DNA from: Planctomycetaceae bacterium
GTDB taxonomy: Bacteria > Planctomycetota > Phycisphaerae > Phycisphaerales > SM1A02
DNA: 64,000 bases
Assembly (NCBI GenBank): GCA_947474065.1
Contig: CANJHD010000004.1
Coordinates: forward strand, 1 to 64,000
Direction of reading: 5' to 3'
Positions within the stretch are counted from its first letter, which is position 1; the number at the start of each line of letters is the position of its first letter. Positions 26,490-36,074 of the stretch are shown one piece after another. A model generated the notes under the pieces. That model saw only the letters and a list, made by a program, of their open reading frames with translations. It searched no databases and had not been told where the DNA came from. The translations under genes were made by a program, and so were the position numbers.

Positions 26490-27356
26490 ATGGCTACCCC
26501 ACATCGCCTTCGACGACTCGCGATCATCATTGCGGCTTCGTTCCTGTCATTCCTTGTAATCGCATGGTTTGCGCGGGACATGATTGCCGCGTCGGTAGCG
26601 CGCAGTGTTGCCACGCGATTGCTCGGCGTGGAAGTAGAGATCGATTCAGTACACATTGATGTCTTTGGCTTGGCCGTGGAAGTAAACGGCCTGCGTGTTG
26701 CCAACCCCGCAGGTTGGGGAACACCACTTCTATTGAACGCGGGTCATATCGCGGTACGCGTCTCCGGCGAAAGCAGTAGTCAGAAACTCATCGTGGAAAG
26801 CGTGGAACTCAGCACAGTATCCATCTGGTTCATCCGCGATGGCGACAAGAACAATGTTGCGGATGTGGTCGCCAATCTCTCTAAATCAGATGGGCCGAAA
26901 GCTAAACCAACCGACCCAAAGTCAGCGCCTGGAATGGACCTCTTGATCCAGTTGCTGGTACTTGAAGACGTCAACGTCTACTACACCGAGCGTTCAAAGA
27001 TCGTTGGCAACATCCCCGTAGCCGTTCATCTCAAGCACGTTGAGGCGAAGAACATTGATGGAAAGACGGCCGGCTCAGGCCTTGCGGACCAATTGGTCGG
27101 GCAGGTCTTTGAAGCCGTCATGGTGGCCGTCGTGGCTGAAGCCGGCAACAACCTGCCGGCGGTGCTGCGCGACCCCATCAACGGGGCGGTTCGGTCCGGC
27201 GGACGGATTGGGGCGTCGGCGATCAACATGATTGGCGACGCGGCATCCAAAGGCGGCGGCGCCGTCGAGGGGCTGCTGCACGGCATTGGGGATGCCTTTG
27301 GCGGGGGCAAGAAGGACGGCGATGGGAAACCAGGAAGCAAGAGCGGCAGCAAGTGA
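26490..27356 (+). CDS. AsmA-like membrane-anchored protein
   Basis: A 288-residue protein with an N-terminal membrane helix (LAIIIAASFLSFLVIAWFA). The following region, LLGVEVEIDSVHIDVFGLAV and GLRVANPAGWGTP, has the repeated beta pattern of AsmA/DUF748-type envelope proteins. The C-terminal third is Gly-rich with a basic GKPGSKSGSK end. Relatives span the periplasm and affect lipid transport, but this one is short and the match is partial. Confidence 0.65.
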   Translation: MATPHRLRRLAIIIAASFLSFLVIAWFARDMIAASVARSVATRLLGVEVEIDSVHIDVFGLAVEVNGLRVANPAGWGTPLLLNAGHIAVRVSGESSSQKLIVESVELSTVSIWFIRDGDKNNVADVVANLSKSDGPKAKPTDPKSAPGMDLLIQLLVLEDVNVYYTERSKIVGNIPVAVHLKHVEAKNIDGKTAGSGLADQLVGQVFEAVMVAVVAEAGNNLPAVLRDPINGAVRSGGRIGASAINMIGDAASKGGGAVEGLLHGIGDAFGGGKKDGDGKPGSKSGSK

Positions 27357-27455
27357 CGGCAGGCAGAAGGTAACCGACCAGACCTGCGCGTTCACTCAAG
27401 CATTCTGTCACATTCCGCCGATATCCGAGCAGCCACCAACCTTTAGGAGAATGCC

Positions 27456-28211
27456 ATGCGCACGGACTCGCGCTTCGTCATCGGAACTGCCATCGCCACC
27501 CTGCTCTGTGGCTGCGACGCACCCACAATGCAGTCGCGGATCACTGACTCGATCGGCACGCTCTCCCGCGTGCAGTCGTCGCCAAACCCCGTTGACTCCG
27601 AGATCTTCCGCGGCGCGCGCGGTATCGCCATTGTTGACGAGACTCAAGCTGGACTAGTGATCAGCGGCGCTGGCGGCGAGGGCCTCTTGCTCCGACGCAC
27701 TGCTACTGGGTGGTCGGCACCATGCGCAATCAAGGTTGAAGGATTCGGCGTCGGCCTGACCATCGGTGGTGAAGGTCGCAGTGTTGTCATCGTATTTTCA
27801 AACGATGCTGCCCTCGATCAATTCGTTGCTGACGGCAGTTACTTCCTAGCACAGGCTCAGGGCACATTCGGCGATTCTTATGGACGCACAAGCGATCCAG
27901 TGCAGAAGCACGAGCAAGTGCGCGTCTGGGCTGTCGCCGGCGGGGTCTACGGAACCTGCGCTCTCGGCAGCATTGGATTCAAGATGGATCACGAAGCAAA
28001 TGTTGCCGCGTACGGCGCCGACATCACCGAGTGGGACATTCTGGACGGGAAAGCAACGGCACCAGTGGGTCATTCGGCGCTCGCTACGCGTATTGATCGA
28101 ATCACAACACCAGTTGAAATTGGACCAAAGCAGCGCATGCACACCGAGGCAACGCCTGCGGAAGCGGAAACTGCCGGCAAGTCCAAGGCGTCATCTGTGC
28201 AAGGCGACTGA
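27456..28211 (+). CDS. SYLF/Ysc84 domain lipoprotein
   Basis: A 251-residue protein. The signal ends in the lipobox LLCGC. The mature part has the SYLF pattern: EIFRGARGIAIVDETQAGLV, ISGAGGEGLLLRR, a GEGRSVVIVFSNDAALDQF stretch, and an AAYGADITEWDI end. SYLF domains bind phosphoinositide or other lipids in eukaryotes; the bacterial lipoproteins have no settled role. The last 21 bp overlap the end of the alpha/beta hydrolase gene on the other strand. Confidence 0.85.
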   Translation: MRTDSRFVIGTAIATLLCGCDAPTMQSRITDSIGTLSRVQSSPNPVDSEIFRGARGIAIVDETQAGLVISGAGGEGLLLRRTATGWSAPCAIKVEGFGVGLTIGGEGRSVVIVFSNDAALDQFVADGSYFLAQAQGTFGDSYGRTSDPVQKHEQVRVWAVAGGVYGTCALGSIGFKMDHEANVAAYGADITEWDILDGKATAPVGHSALATRIDRITTPVEIGPKQRMHTEATPAEAETAGKSKASSVQGD

Positions 28212-29198
28212 GGCGCGCTCAAAGCCAGCCCAATCCATGAAATCGCGCATGGAACGCACCGTGCCAACGAAGTCATCGCTAAATACGACGTGACCTGCTC
28301 CGGGGAGCAGCGCAGTGCGGGCGTTTGGTATTTCCGATGCAAAGACGCTCAGCATGGACGGATCGGTTACCGCGTCTGCGGTTCCGTACACCACCAAGGT
28401 CGGCGCTCCAACCGCGCCCATCCGCCCGCGCAATCCATTGCTCAGGAACGGCTTGATGGCCTCCACAATCAGTAGCGTCTGTGGCCGACGTGCAATCGCC
28501 GTCTCTGCGAACCAGCGTCGAAATGGCGCTGGAACTGATGGTGGCCGCGCAAAGACGGAAGTCAACACGCGATCGAAGTCCTCGACGCTGGCAATGTCCA
28601 ATGGGTTGGCACCTTCAGCAACGCGGCGCATGAAGTCATTGACAACCGGCGCCTTCACACCTGCAGGCGAGAGCATGATCAGGCCGTCGACACGTTCCGG
28701 AGATTCGATCGCCATCTCGCACCCAATCGCAGCGCCCATCGACGTACCGACGACCGTCGCGTGCGGAACTTTCAATGCAGCCATGAACGATGCAACTGAA
28801 CGGGCGTAGAACTCACCGTCGTGCACTTCACCCGTGTGGAACGCATGGTCGCCGAATCCAGGCATGTCCGGAGCAATGGTGTGCCAACCGTCCGCAGCAA
28901 ACACTGCGGCGAGTGACATCATCGCCTCCTTACTCGTACCGAATCCATGCAGAAACAATAGAACGGGACCATCCGCCGGCCCAGCTTCCAAGTATGGCCA
29001 CTGATGGCCATCGACAGTGATATCGCGTGATGCAATACCAAGCTGCATAAGTGCAACTTGGCGCAACGGAATGACAATGACACGCGGATCGATCCACCAC
29101 CCGTAGGCAGCAACTGCTAGGACCACTAAAGAAAAGCTCGCCGTAATGACGACTGCGCGACGGAGCCACTTACGAACCAACCCCACCGATCGATTCAC
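28191..29198 (-). CDS. Alpha/beta hydrolase, membrane-anchored
   Basis: A 335-residue protein. An N-terminal membrane helix (about 15-35) anchors it, leaving the catalytic domain outside the cytoplasm or facing the membrane. The oxyanion motif is LHGFGTSKE (83-91), and the triad is S153 in GTSMG, D275 in YGTADAV and H303 in AGHVVF. It looks like an esterase/lipase-type hydrolase. Its start overlaps the TPR lipoprotein stop by ATGA, so it is the fourth-position gene of a secretin-TPR-hydrolase unit and may be made together with the pilus machinery. The substrate is unknown. Confidence 0.87.
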   Translation of the reverse strand: MNRSVGLVRKWLRRAVVITASFSLVVLAVAAYGWWIDPRVIVIPLRQVALMQLGIASRDITVDGHQWPYLEAGPADGPVLLFLHGFGTSKEAMMSLAAVFAADGWHTIAPDMPGFGDHAFHTGEVHDGEFYARSVASFMAALKVPHATVVGTSMGAAIGCEMAIESPERVDGLIMLSPAGVKAPVVNDFMRRVAEGANPLDIASVEDFDRVLTSVFARPPSVPAPFRRWFAETAIARRPQTLLIVEAIKPFLSNGLRGRMGAVGAPTLVVYGTADAVTDPSMLSVFASEIPNARTALLPGAGHVVFSDDFVGTVRSMRDFMDWAGFERASVALHR

Positions 29199-30355
29199 GG
29201 CGCCTCGCTACGAATCGCGCCTGCAGCAGCGCGGATCGGTGCAGCCTTATCCGCTCCGCTCTTGATGGCGCTGACGGTGGTCAGAAGCTTCTGCGCAACG
29301 GCACGTTCTGGCTCGCGGGCAACTGCTTGCTCAAACATGGCGAGCGACTCATCCAAGTGACCTGCGTTGTGCGCACTCGCGCCGAGGAACATGTAGCCGT
29401 CTGCCATTTCTGGGTGTCGGCGCACCAAATCTTCGCCGCATTCACGCAGCCGTCCCCAATCACCAATGCGCCACGCAGCGTGACCCAAGAGCAGCACGGT
29501 GCGACCATGCGGATCATTGTCGTCGTGAATTGCCAGCAAGATGTCGCGGGCTTCTTGTGGACGACTGACCAAAATCAGGTTTCGCGCCTTCAAGCGCGCC
29601 AGATCGGGGCGACCAATGCGGGACGCCAACACCGGATCCTCAAGCGCTGCAATCGAGCCGTTCCAATCGCCCTTGGAGTAGCGAGCAAATGCCAACTCCT
29701 CAATCAATTCCGGCGATGCGGTCTCGCGCATGGAAACTCGCTCAAGCAACTGCGCGCACCGATCATCATCGCCGCGCATCTTGGCAACATCAGCGCGGAG
29801 GCGATCAATCACTGGACTGAATTCAAACTTCTTCTCGATAGCGGTTAGGCGCGCATCGGCTTCGTCGTTGCGACCCATCAGAGTCAGCATTTCAACCTCC
29901 GCGGCCACAAAGTGAATCTTGGTTGGCTCCAACTCAGCAGCCTTGGCATATGACTCAAGCGCTTTGTCGTTTTCACGCCAGCGCTGATAGACGATTCCCA
30001 AGAAGTAATACGGCTCCGGCTTTTTCGGATCAAGTTCCACGGCTGCTTGGAACGCATCGCGCGACTCATCGATGCGTGTCATCTCATGAAGAATGCGACC
30101 GCGCAACAGTTGGTACGAAGACTCCTTCGGAAAGCGCGCGATGGCTCGATCGATATGCCCAAGCGCTGGCTCGAACTGCCCCGACTGGAATGACTGGCGG
30201 GCTTGGTCATAGGCAATCTGTGCACCAGCACGGTCATACCGACCACGCGCCTCATTTCGAACCTGCTGCGAACGCGGGGTTCCGCAACCCCCCACAAACA
30301 GCGTAGTGGCTGCCAATGAACCAGCAAGAATGCAGTTAATAATTGGACGGTTCAT
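29195..30355 (-). CDS. TPR-repeat lipoprotein of the pilus/secretin unit
   Basis: A 386-residue protein with a signal ending in the lipobox VGGC. Several tetratricopeptide repeats follow (for example AYDQARQSFQSGQFEPALGH, AFQAAVELDPKKPEPYYFLG and ALESYAKAAELEPTK), with more near the C-terminus. In type IV pilus systems TPR lipoproteins such as PilF/PilW pilot the secretin to the outer membrane. The direct coupling to the secretin gene (ATGA overlap at 30352-30355) makes a pilotin or assembly role likely (inference). Confidence 0.85.
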   Translation of the reverse strand: MNRPIINCILAGSLAATTLFVGGCGTPRSQQVRNEARGRYDRAGAQIAYDQARQSFQSGQFEPALGHIDRAIARFPKESSYQLLRGRILHEMTRIDESRDAFQAAVELDPKKPEPYYFLGIVYQRWRENDKALESYAKAAELEPTKIHFVAAEVEMLTLMGRNDEADARLTAIEKKFEFSPVIDRLRADVAKMRGDDDRCAQLLERVSMRETASPELIEELAFARYSKGDWNGSIAALEDPVLASRIGRPDLARLKARNLILVSRPQEARDILLAIHDDNDPHGRTVLLLGHAAWRIGDWGRLRECGEDLVRRHPEMADGYMFLGASAHNAGHLDESLAMFEQAVAREPERAVAQKLLTTVSAIKSGADKAAPIRAAAGAIRSEAP

Positions 30356-32643
30356 TGATTCGGCTCCTGTGCTGGGCGCGAAGACTTCTCGCGTCCGGAT
30401 TCGCGCGGCAACACCGGCGCATCAAGATCCGGAAGTGGAAGTGGATCAAACGGCGAATAGTCGTCGTCTACTGTTGGCGGAATATCCTTTTTCAAGTCCT
30501 CTGGCTTGGGCGGAGTGACCCAGCCCTTGGCGTACTTGAAGGTGTCAGAGAGCGGAACGCCATTGAACGGCTGCCGCTGTGTTGGATCAAGGAGGTCAAT
30601 GGCATCAAGTTCCGTGCGGAACTGATCCTTGTGATCAGTGCGAATCGCTTCACGCAAGGCCATCATGGACGTCGAATTCTTCTGCGTCCGCAGAGCCTGG
30701 TCCACGTAGTAAAGCGCGGTAGAACGGTCGCCTTCCTTCCACGCCTCAAGCGCCTGCAATTGATAATTGCCCGCAAGGTGCGATTCTGAGAATGGCAGCA
30801 AGCCCGCTCGCGCACCCACTCTCGCTGCCTCTGATGTTCGAAGCGCCATATCGCCGGCCTTATAGTCCTGCGCGTCTTCCACAACCGTCGGAGTGATGAG
30901 GAAGATGATCTCCTGCTTGATCATCTTGCTCGATGCACCACTGAATGCACCTGGAATCAAGTCGCCAAGCCCTGGAATCTGTCGGTTTGTTACTTCGGTC
31001 TGTTCTTTGAAGAGTCCGCCGAGGATGATCGTCTGGCCGCTCTTCACGCGAACATTGGTTCGCAACTCCTGCGAGATTTCGTCGGGAACCGTGGCCTTGC
31101 CACCGCCTGCGGCGTCGATGTCCTTGATTCGTGCAGTACTCACCTGCGGCGCAAGTTCAAGGCGAACCATGCCATCCGGTGACACGAATGGACGGAAGAT
31201 CAGCTTCACACCAACATCGAGGTACTTCACTTCCTGCGTGGTGCTGGTCTGCGTTTGCGTCGTCGAGAGGTATGCAATCCGCTCGCCAATCAGAACCTGC
31301 GCGCGCTGCCGATTGAGCACCGTCACCGTCGGCCGAGCCAGCACTGTGGTGTCCACCACTTGATCGAGCATCTGCAAGAAGATCGCCACGTCATTGGTCA
31401 TCACACCCACTTTGGCGGTCGGCGGCGGTGCACCAGTTGCTGACGGATAGAGCGACGCCTGCGAAGCCGTCGACGGAGTTGATGGCTTTAGTAGACCACT
31501 CTTCACATCATCGAACGCAAGCAGAGGCGATGTAACGCTCGAGAAATCAATGTTGCCAACCACTGAGATGTCCAAGCCAAATGCTGTCTCATCAGTGAGA
31601 TTCACTGTGAGAATGGTGGCCTCGACGCGCACTTGCTTCGGTGGCGTGTCAAGTTCAGCGATGAGGGCCTTAACCTGTTCGATGTTCTCTGGAAAGTCGT
31701 TGACCATCACCTTTGCGGAGAATGCAAAGCTGTCTGCTCCACCATTTTCTACGGTTGGCTGATAGCCCGGCTCCACTTTTCCGAGCGCAACTGCAGAACC
31801 GCCCTCGGTCAGGATCGGCTTCACAAACGCAATGGCGTCGTCGGCAGAGAGGAACTGCAATGTAAAGACTCGCGCCTGACGATTGCGTTCGGCGTCTACT
31901 TCACCTTGGGTCTTCACATAGATGAAGTCGCCCTCCCGGCGCCACGCGAGACCGTTGACATTCAAGATCGCATTGAGTGCGTCTTCAAGCGGAACGTCAT
32001 ACAGGTTGACTGTGACGACGCCGCGCACCTTGTCGCTCGCCACAATGTTCTGGCGCGCCTTGATAGAAATAAGTTCAAGCAACTTGGAAACATCAATCGC
32101 CTGCGCGCTCAGTGAGAATCGACCTTCACTGGTGACGTCAACCTTCGCATCGGGCTTGTGGTTTGCGGCTGCGGCAGTCGCTTGACCTGAGGGCGTTCCA
32201 GGCGCGACGGGTGAATCTGGAACTGGCGGACGACCGCCCGGACCTGTCAGCGGAGTAGAAACGCCGCCCTGCCCAGCATTAGGACCGGGGACGCCCCACA
32301 CTGCGGGTTTGATTTCAGCAGTTGGGTCGGAACCGGGATCATCCGTTGGCGTTGGTGCCGATGCGGCCTGAGATGCTGCGGTCTTTGCAGCACCAACTAC
32401 AGCAGCGCCCTTGACAGAAATTGATGTTGCGGGTGCGACTGCAGGCGATTTCGCGGGCGTGCTGCTCGGTGTCGCACTTGGTGCAGTGCTCGGCGCGGCG
32501 CCCGGCGCACTGCCCGCTACTCCAGATGCGGGAGACTGCGCGCGCGCTATCGCCGCCACGGCGAGAGTCGTGCCGATTGCGGCGCACCACGCCGATCGCG
32601 CAAGAGGAGATGCTGGTGATGTGTTGTCGTTCGGTGTTGCCAT
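30352..32643 (-). CDS. Secretin (PilQ/GspD-type outer-membrane channel)
   Basis: A 763-residue protein from ATG 32643. A signal-like N-terminus leads into an Ala/Pro/Ser-rich linker (to about residue 150). An N0/STN-type domain includes KLLELISIKARQNIVASDKV and VTVNLYDVPLEDALNAI, and an N1-type domain includes FLSADDAIAFVKPIL. The secretin domain follows: VRVEATILTVNLTDE, VLARPTVTVLNRQRAQVLIG and SGQTIILGGLFKEQ, ending IPGLGDLIPGAFS in place of the usual VP-LGDIP motif. After the channel there is an unusual helical tail of about 150 residues with a TPR-like piece (YQLQALEAWKEGDRSTALYY). It forms the outer-membrane pore for the pilus. Confidence 0.93.
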   Translation of the reverse strand: MATPNDNTSPASPLARSAWCAAIGTTLAVAAIARAQSPASGVAGSAPGAAPSTAPSATPSSTPAKSPAVAPATSISVKGAAVVGAAKTAASQAASAPTPTDDPGSDPTAEIKPAVWGVPGPNAGQGGVSTPLTGPGGRPPVPDSPVAPGTPSGQATAAAANHKPDAKVDVTSEGRFSLSAQAIDVSKLLELISIKARQNIVASDKVRGVVTVNLYDVPLEDALNAILNVNGLAWRREGDFIYVKTQGEVDAERNRQARVFTLQFLSADDAIAFVKPILTEGGSAVALGKVEPGYQPTVENGGADSFAFSAKVMVNDFPENIEQVKALIAELDTPPKQVRVEATILTVNLTDETAFGLDISVVGNIDFSSVTSPLLAFDDVKSGLLKPSTPSTASQASLYPSATGAPPPTAKVGVMTNDVAIFLQMLDQVVDTTVLARPTVTVLNRQRAQVLIGERIAYLSTTQTQTSTTQEVKYLDVGVKLIFRPFVSPDGMVRLELAPQVSTARIKDIDAAGGGKATVPDEISQELRTNVRVKSGQTIILGGLFKEQTEVTNRQIPGLGDLIPGAFSGASSKMIKQEIIFLITPTVVEDAQDYKAGDMALRTSEAARVGARAGLLPFSESHLAGNYQLQALEAWKEGDRSTALYYVDQALRTQKNSTSMMALREAIRTDHKDQFRTELDAIDLLDPTQRQPFNGVPLSDTFKYAKGWVTPPKPEDLKKDIPPTVDDDYSPFDPLPLPDLDAPVLPRESGREKSSRPAQEPNQ

Positions 32644-32747
32644 AGGTGCGCTCCATCGGGCGAAACATCCCGCCAACGCACTGATAGGAAATCAGGCGTG
32701 TCTTTACATGTGATCGGCCTTCATGGGGTCCGAACTCTTGTCGATCG

Positions 32748-33242
32748 TCAATGTGACTGATAAGTAACGGTCAAGTCCCCGGTAAAGGGGTCAAGAACTA
32801 CGCGGGCTCGTTCGGGACCGTCTGTATTGGACACATACACCGTTGGCACGGGATCCATAACACCGCCGAAGGGACCAAAGGTGATGTCGCGAGAAGCACT
32901 CGAGGTAATCACTACGCCGGCAGCAACCTCTGCCTTGCCACTCCCAAATGTCGTGCGTAATGGGCCATTTGGACCAGTCAGTGCTGTGTCGGGGGCGCTT
33001 GCGTGTGCGAGGTGGTAACTGCCGCCATTGACAGCTATCCGCAGCAATACCGGATCTGCTGGCGTGGAAAGCGCGACACTCCGCGCGTATCCAAGATCAG
33101 CCTCAAGCTGGCGGACGCCCGCATCAACGCGCTCGTAGCGACTGCCACCAAACATATCAACTGCCAATCCCGCCATGACGCCAATGATGGCCGCCGTGAT
33201 AAGCATCTCAATCAGCGTGAACGCACGACGATGAATATTCAT
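32748..33242 (-). CDS. Minor prepilin, GspH/FimT-like
   Basis: A 164-residue prepilin. The leader MNIHRRA is cut before FTLIEML. The -1 residue is Ala rather than the usual Gly, and the +5 Glu is present. The helix AAIIGVMAGLAVDMFGG follows, then a beta-rich head. The start overlaps the stop of the PilX-like gene (ATGA at 33239-33242). A 104-bp gap separates it from the secretin gene. Confidence 0.87.
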   Translation of the reverse strand: MNIHRRAFTLIEMLITAAIIGVMAGLAVDMFGGSRYERVDAGVRQLEADLGYARSVALSTPADPVLLRIAVNGGSYHLAHASAPDTALTGPNGPLRTTFGSGKAEVAAGVVITSSASRDITFGPFGGVMDPVPTVYVSNTDGPERARVVLDPFTGDLTVTYQSH

Positions 33243-34912
33243 CGAGCCGACTCCGCGTTGAATCCGTATGAAATGACGCGCGACGGGAACATGTCCTCTG
33301 GATCACCACCGCGCGATGGCGCACGACCTTCCGTGAATCCTGTCACAAGATCAAGCGCGTGGTCGTAGAAGAAACTTGCGGTGTCATAGATGAGCAAGTG
33401 ATTTGCAGCCACTCGTCCATACACCTGTGTACGACCAAAGAGTCGAATCGGATTAGTTGGTAGGAATAGCGAGCCAACAATCGAAGTGTCTCGGATATCC
33501 CACATGAAGAAGCTCGAAAGGAACTGCTTCATTGGATAGATACGAACACGCCACGGCTCAATGTACTGCGGGGAAGTGGGCGCCACCGCGTAGCAATCAT
33601 TCGAAGTGAACTGCCCGAACCAATTCTTCTTATGCGGATCGCCGTCAATTAAAACGCTGTTACAAATGTACTGCTTCCGCGCGCCAATCCAGCAATTCTG
33701 GACATCCATTGAGTATCCGTTGTAAATCTCAAAGGTACTGTTCGGATTGATCTCCACAGAGGAGTTCTGCCAATCGAGACCGGTCAGCGCCAAATTCGGA
33801 TTGATCACAAATTTCACGTCGCCATTGATGATGATTCGCGAGTCGCGCAGGATCCACGATCCGTACACCTCATAGGTGCCGGTATTCAGGGTCACGGTGG
33901 CGCCACCGCGCACCTCAAAATTCTTTGTGAAGAGCTGCGGAAGAAATACCGCCCTGACGCGGAATGAGTTCACGCTGTAGGTGCCGCCGTTGATGACGTA
34001 GTTATTGGTGTAGTTGGTGTATGTCCCGCCCACCGTTGGTGGCACTGGCGGGCTCACCATCCGTATGGAATCGAGTGGGTCCATGCGCTTGGCTGCAACC
34101 GAACTTGCTTTCGCGCCTTGGACAATCAACCCGCTCGCCGAATACGGGTAGTAGATCCATGTGGCTTTCATGGAATCTGGATCCGTGGGCGTCGAGCCAG
34201 CAACTTCTGCTTCAAACCGGCAACCACCTTGGAGCCAGACTCCACTTCCGAACCATGGGTAGACATTACTGAGGAAAGCGAGGTCGGCCTGCGTACCAAT
34301 ATTCACGCGCAACTTCTGTGCGCTCATCGGCGCGTTCGGCCAGCGCCCAATGAAGTTGTTTGATCCATCAATGATCATGATCTTGTTGGCAAAGATGGCA
34401 TATTCGCCCTTCACCACACTCGGAATGCTCATGTTCGCCACGGAACTCCACGTGGCGCCATTGCGTGTGCTGCTGACGGTGACCTCCACTTCGGTGGTGG
34501 AATCATCAGGGAAAATGTTGGCCCCGTTGGCAGGATTCGCGCGCTTGACAATGTCCACCAACTTCACGGTGACCGTGCCACCATCGAGCGCATAGTTATT
34601 GAGAAGGACGCCGCCCACATGATTGCGGCGCCAAACCGTTTCGCTCGAGCGAAGAATGTCTTTGGCAATAGCCATTCCCGATGATGCCAGCGTTCGTGCG
34701 TCAGCCGCAAGCTGCGCATTCGCTGCGATTGCTGATGATGTTTCCCGACTCGCCACGTACGAGAGCGTTGTGGTTCCAACCACCATCATGGCGAACAGCG
34801 CAAGCATGAGCGCTGCACCGCGCCCCATGCCGGCGGCAGTCTTGCCACCTGCACCGACAACCCTGCCGCGTCGGCGGCAATTACGGTGAGAATAGAAGGC
34901 GTGATTGTTCAT
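33239..34912 (-). CDS. Large PilX/GspK-like minor pilin component
   Basis: A 557-residue protein. A basic leader of about 30 residues precedes the hydrophobic helix GAALMLALFAMMVVGTTTLSY and a helical stretch SSAIAANAQLAADARTLASS, as in PilX/GspK-type proteins. The rest is a long beta-rich region full of short Gly/Asn/Thr strands (for example INGGTYSVNSFRVRAVF and NTGTYEVYGSWILRDSRIII), suggesting a beta-solenoid or adhesin-like head. It lacks the FTLIE motif and so may use a variant processing site. Coupled upstream to the GspJ-like gene (8-bp gap) and downstream to GspH, it is probably at the pilus tip (inference). Confidence 0.72.
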   Translation of the reverse strand: MNNHAFYSHRNCRRRGRVVGAGGKTAAGMGRGAALMLALFAMMVVGTTTLSYVASRETSSAIAANAQLAADARTLASSGMAIAKDILRSSETVWRRNHVGGVLLNNYALDGGTVTVKLVDIVKRANPANGANIFPDDSTTEVEVTVSSTRNGATWSSVANMSIPSVVKGEYAIFANKIMIIDGSNNFIGRWPNAPMSAQKLRVNIGTQADLAFLSNVYPWFGSGVWLQGGCRFEAEVAGSTPTDPDSMKATWIYYPYSASGLIVQGAKASSVAAKRMDPLDSIRMVSPPVPPTVGGTYTNYTNNYVINGGTYSVNSFRVRAVFLPQLFTKNFEVRGGATVTLNTGTYEVYGSWILRDSRIIINGDVKFVINPNLALTGLDWQNSSVEINPNSTFEIYNGYSMDVQNCWIGARKQYICNSVLIDGDPHKKNWFGQFTSNDCYAVAPTSPQYIEPWRVRIYPMKQFLSSFFMWDIRDTSIVGSLFLPTNPIRLFGRTQVYGRVAANHLLIYDTASFFYDHALDLVTGFTEGRAPSRGGDPEDMFPSRVISYGFNAESAR

Positions 34913-34920
34913 GTTGGTCC

Positions 34921-35562
34921 TTATTGACAGTCCGTGTGCCGCTGCAAGGCATCGATGATTCCACCAAGCTCAAAGTGCATGCCGCCGTGATCGTCATCAA
35001 GTTGGACATCAAGCACGAGGCGACGGTTCGAACACGGATTAAATGTGGTGAACCGAAATGCGGCATCGAGGACGCCTTCAAGAACCGTAGTGGTCACGAG
35101 CGATCCCGACGCGGCAAGCGAAGTCCGCAATGCGGACCAATCGGTTGCGAGCGGGTAAATAGTGCGACTCAACGTGTTCGTGAGCCGCTGCATGCTGACA
35201 ACGCGGTTCGTGCGGTCAATCACATACCAACGAAGCTCATTCCCGTTGATTGTGTCGTACTCGGTTGCATTGGTTGCAGTTCCGTCAAACGCCTCAGCAG
35301 GAAGCCACAGAGTGGCGACCGTGGTCGATTCGGAGAGAATCATGCGTGCGCGAAAGAGATGATCGGCGATGCGTGCCTGGCTCCGCGCCAAGCGCGCCAC
35401 TTCCTGCGCGGCTTCGTCCTGACCTTGTAATCCGACCGCAACCGCAGAAACCGTCGCCGCTACCGATGCGGCAATGATTGCCGTCACGGTAATCGACACC
35501 AGCAACTCCACCAATGTGAAGCCGGGGCGTCGCTTCGGAAATTGCGAAGATCGGAACATCAT
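34921..35562 (-). CDS. Minor prepilin, GspJ/PilW-like
   Basis: A 213-residue prepilin with leader ending G14 and mature N-terminus FTLVELLVSITVTAIIAASV (+5 Glu present). A helical stretch DEAAQEVARLARSQARIADH and a beta-rich head follow. The start overlaps the stop of the GspI/PilV-like gene (ATGA at 35559-35562). Confidence 0.88.
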   Translation of the reverse strand: MMFRSSQFPKRRPGFTLVELLVSITVTAIIAASVAATVSAVAVGLQGQDEAAQEVARLARSQARIADHLFRARMILSESTTVATLWLPAEAFDGTATNATEYDTINGNELRWYVIDRTNRVVSMQRLTNTLSRTIYPLATDWSALRTSLAASGSLVTTTVLEGVLDAAFRFTTFNPCSNRRLVLDVQLDDDHGGMHFELGGIIDALQRHTDCQ

Positions 35563-36074
35563 GTTGTTGGATCCACTCCGCGGAAGCGCACGAGGTGCGC
35601 GAGGGTTATGCCACCCGGCCCAATAACGGTTACGTCAATTCGCTTTCCAGAAACCGTGTAGTTGTTGTACTGAGTGAGCGTTCGGTTCTCGGTGACGATC
35701 GTTGTGACGCGTGAGAACTCCGAAAACGTAGATGGCAACAACCCGCGCACCGTCGCACCTGGGCGCATGGGTGCCAACATCGCCCCCACCGTTTCGGTGC
35801 CCGCGAGCGTGCTCATGGTGTCATACGACTGTTCCAATACAGAACTCATCTGCAACTCCGCCGCTTGCATAGCAAGTACAGAGAGCCGGTTCTGCTGTTC
35901 GATCGACGCGCCCACTGCAACAGACATAGATGCAGTAGCGGCCACCATCGCCACAATCACGGATGCAATCAGCGCCTCAAGCAAAGTGAAACCACGCGGG
36001 CGACGCATGGACACCTGCCATCCACCATTCTCTGGCTTCGTGTCCGGCGTGGGATCTGTTGGTCGATTCGTCAT
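35559..36074 (-). CDS. Minor prepilin, GspI/PilV-like
   Basis: A 171-residue prepilin from ATG 36074, with a 28-residue leader that is long and Pro-rich. ATG 36008, which has an AGGTG ribosome site, would leave the typical short leader MRRPRG and may be the true start. The cleavage motif G/FTLLEA has the +5 Glu and is followed by the helix ASVIVAMVAATASMSVAVG. It is the first gene of the minus arm, divergent from the major pilin. Confidence 0.85.
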   Translation of the reverse strand: MTNRPTDPTPDTKPENGGWQVSMRRPRGFTLLEALIASVIVAMVAATASMSVAVGASIEQQNRLSVLAMQAAELQMSSVLEQSYDTMSTLAGTETVGAMLAPMRPGATVRGLLPSTFSEFSRVTTIVTENRTLTQYNNYTVSGKRIDVTVIGPGGITLAHLVRFRGVDPTT

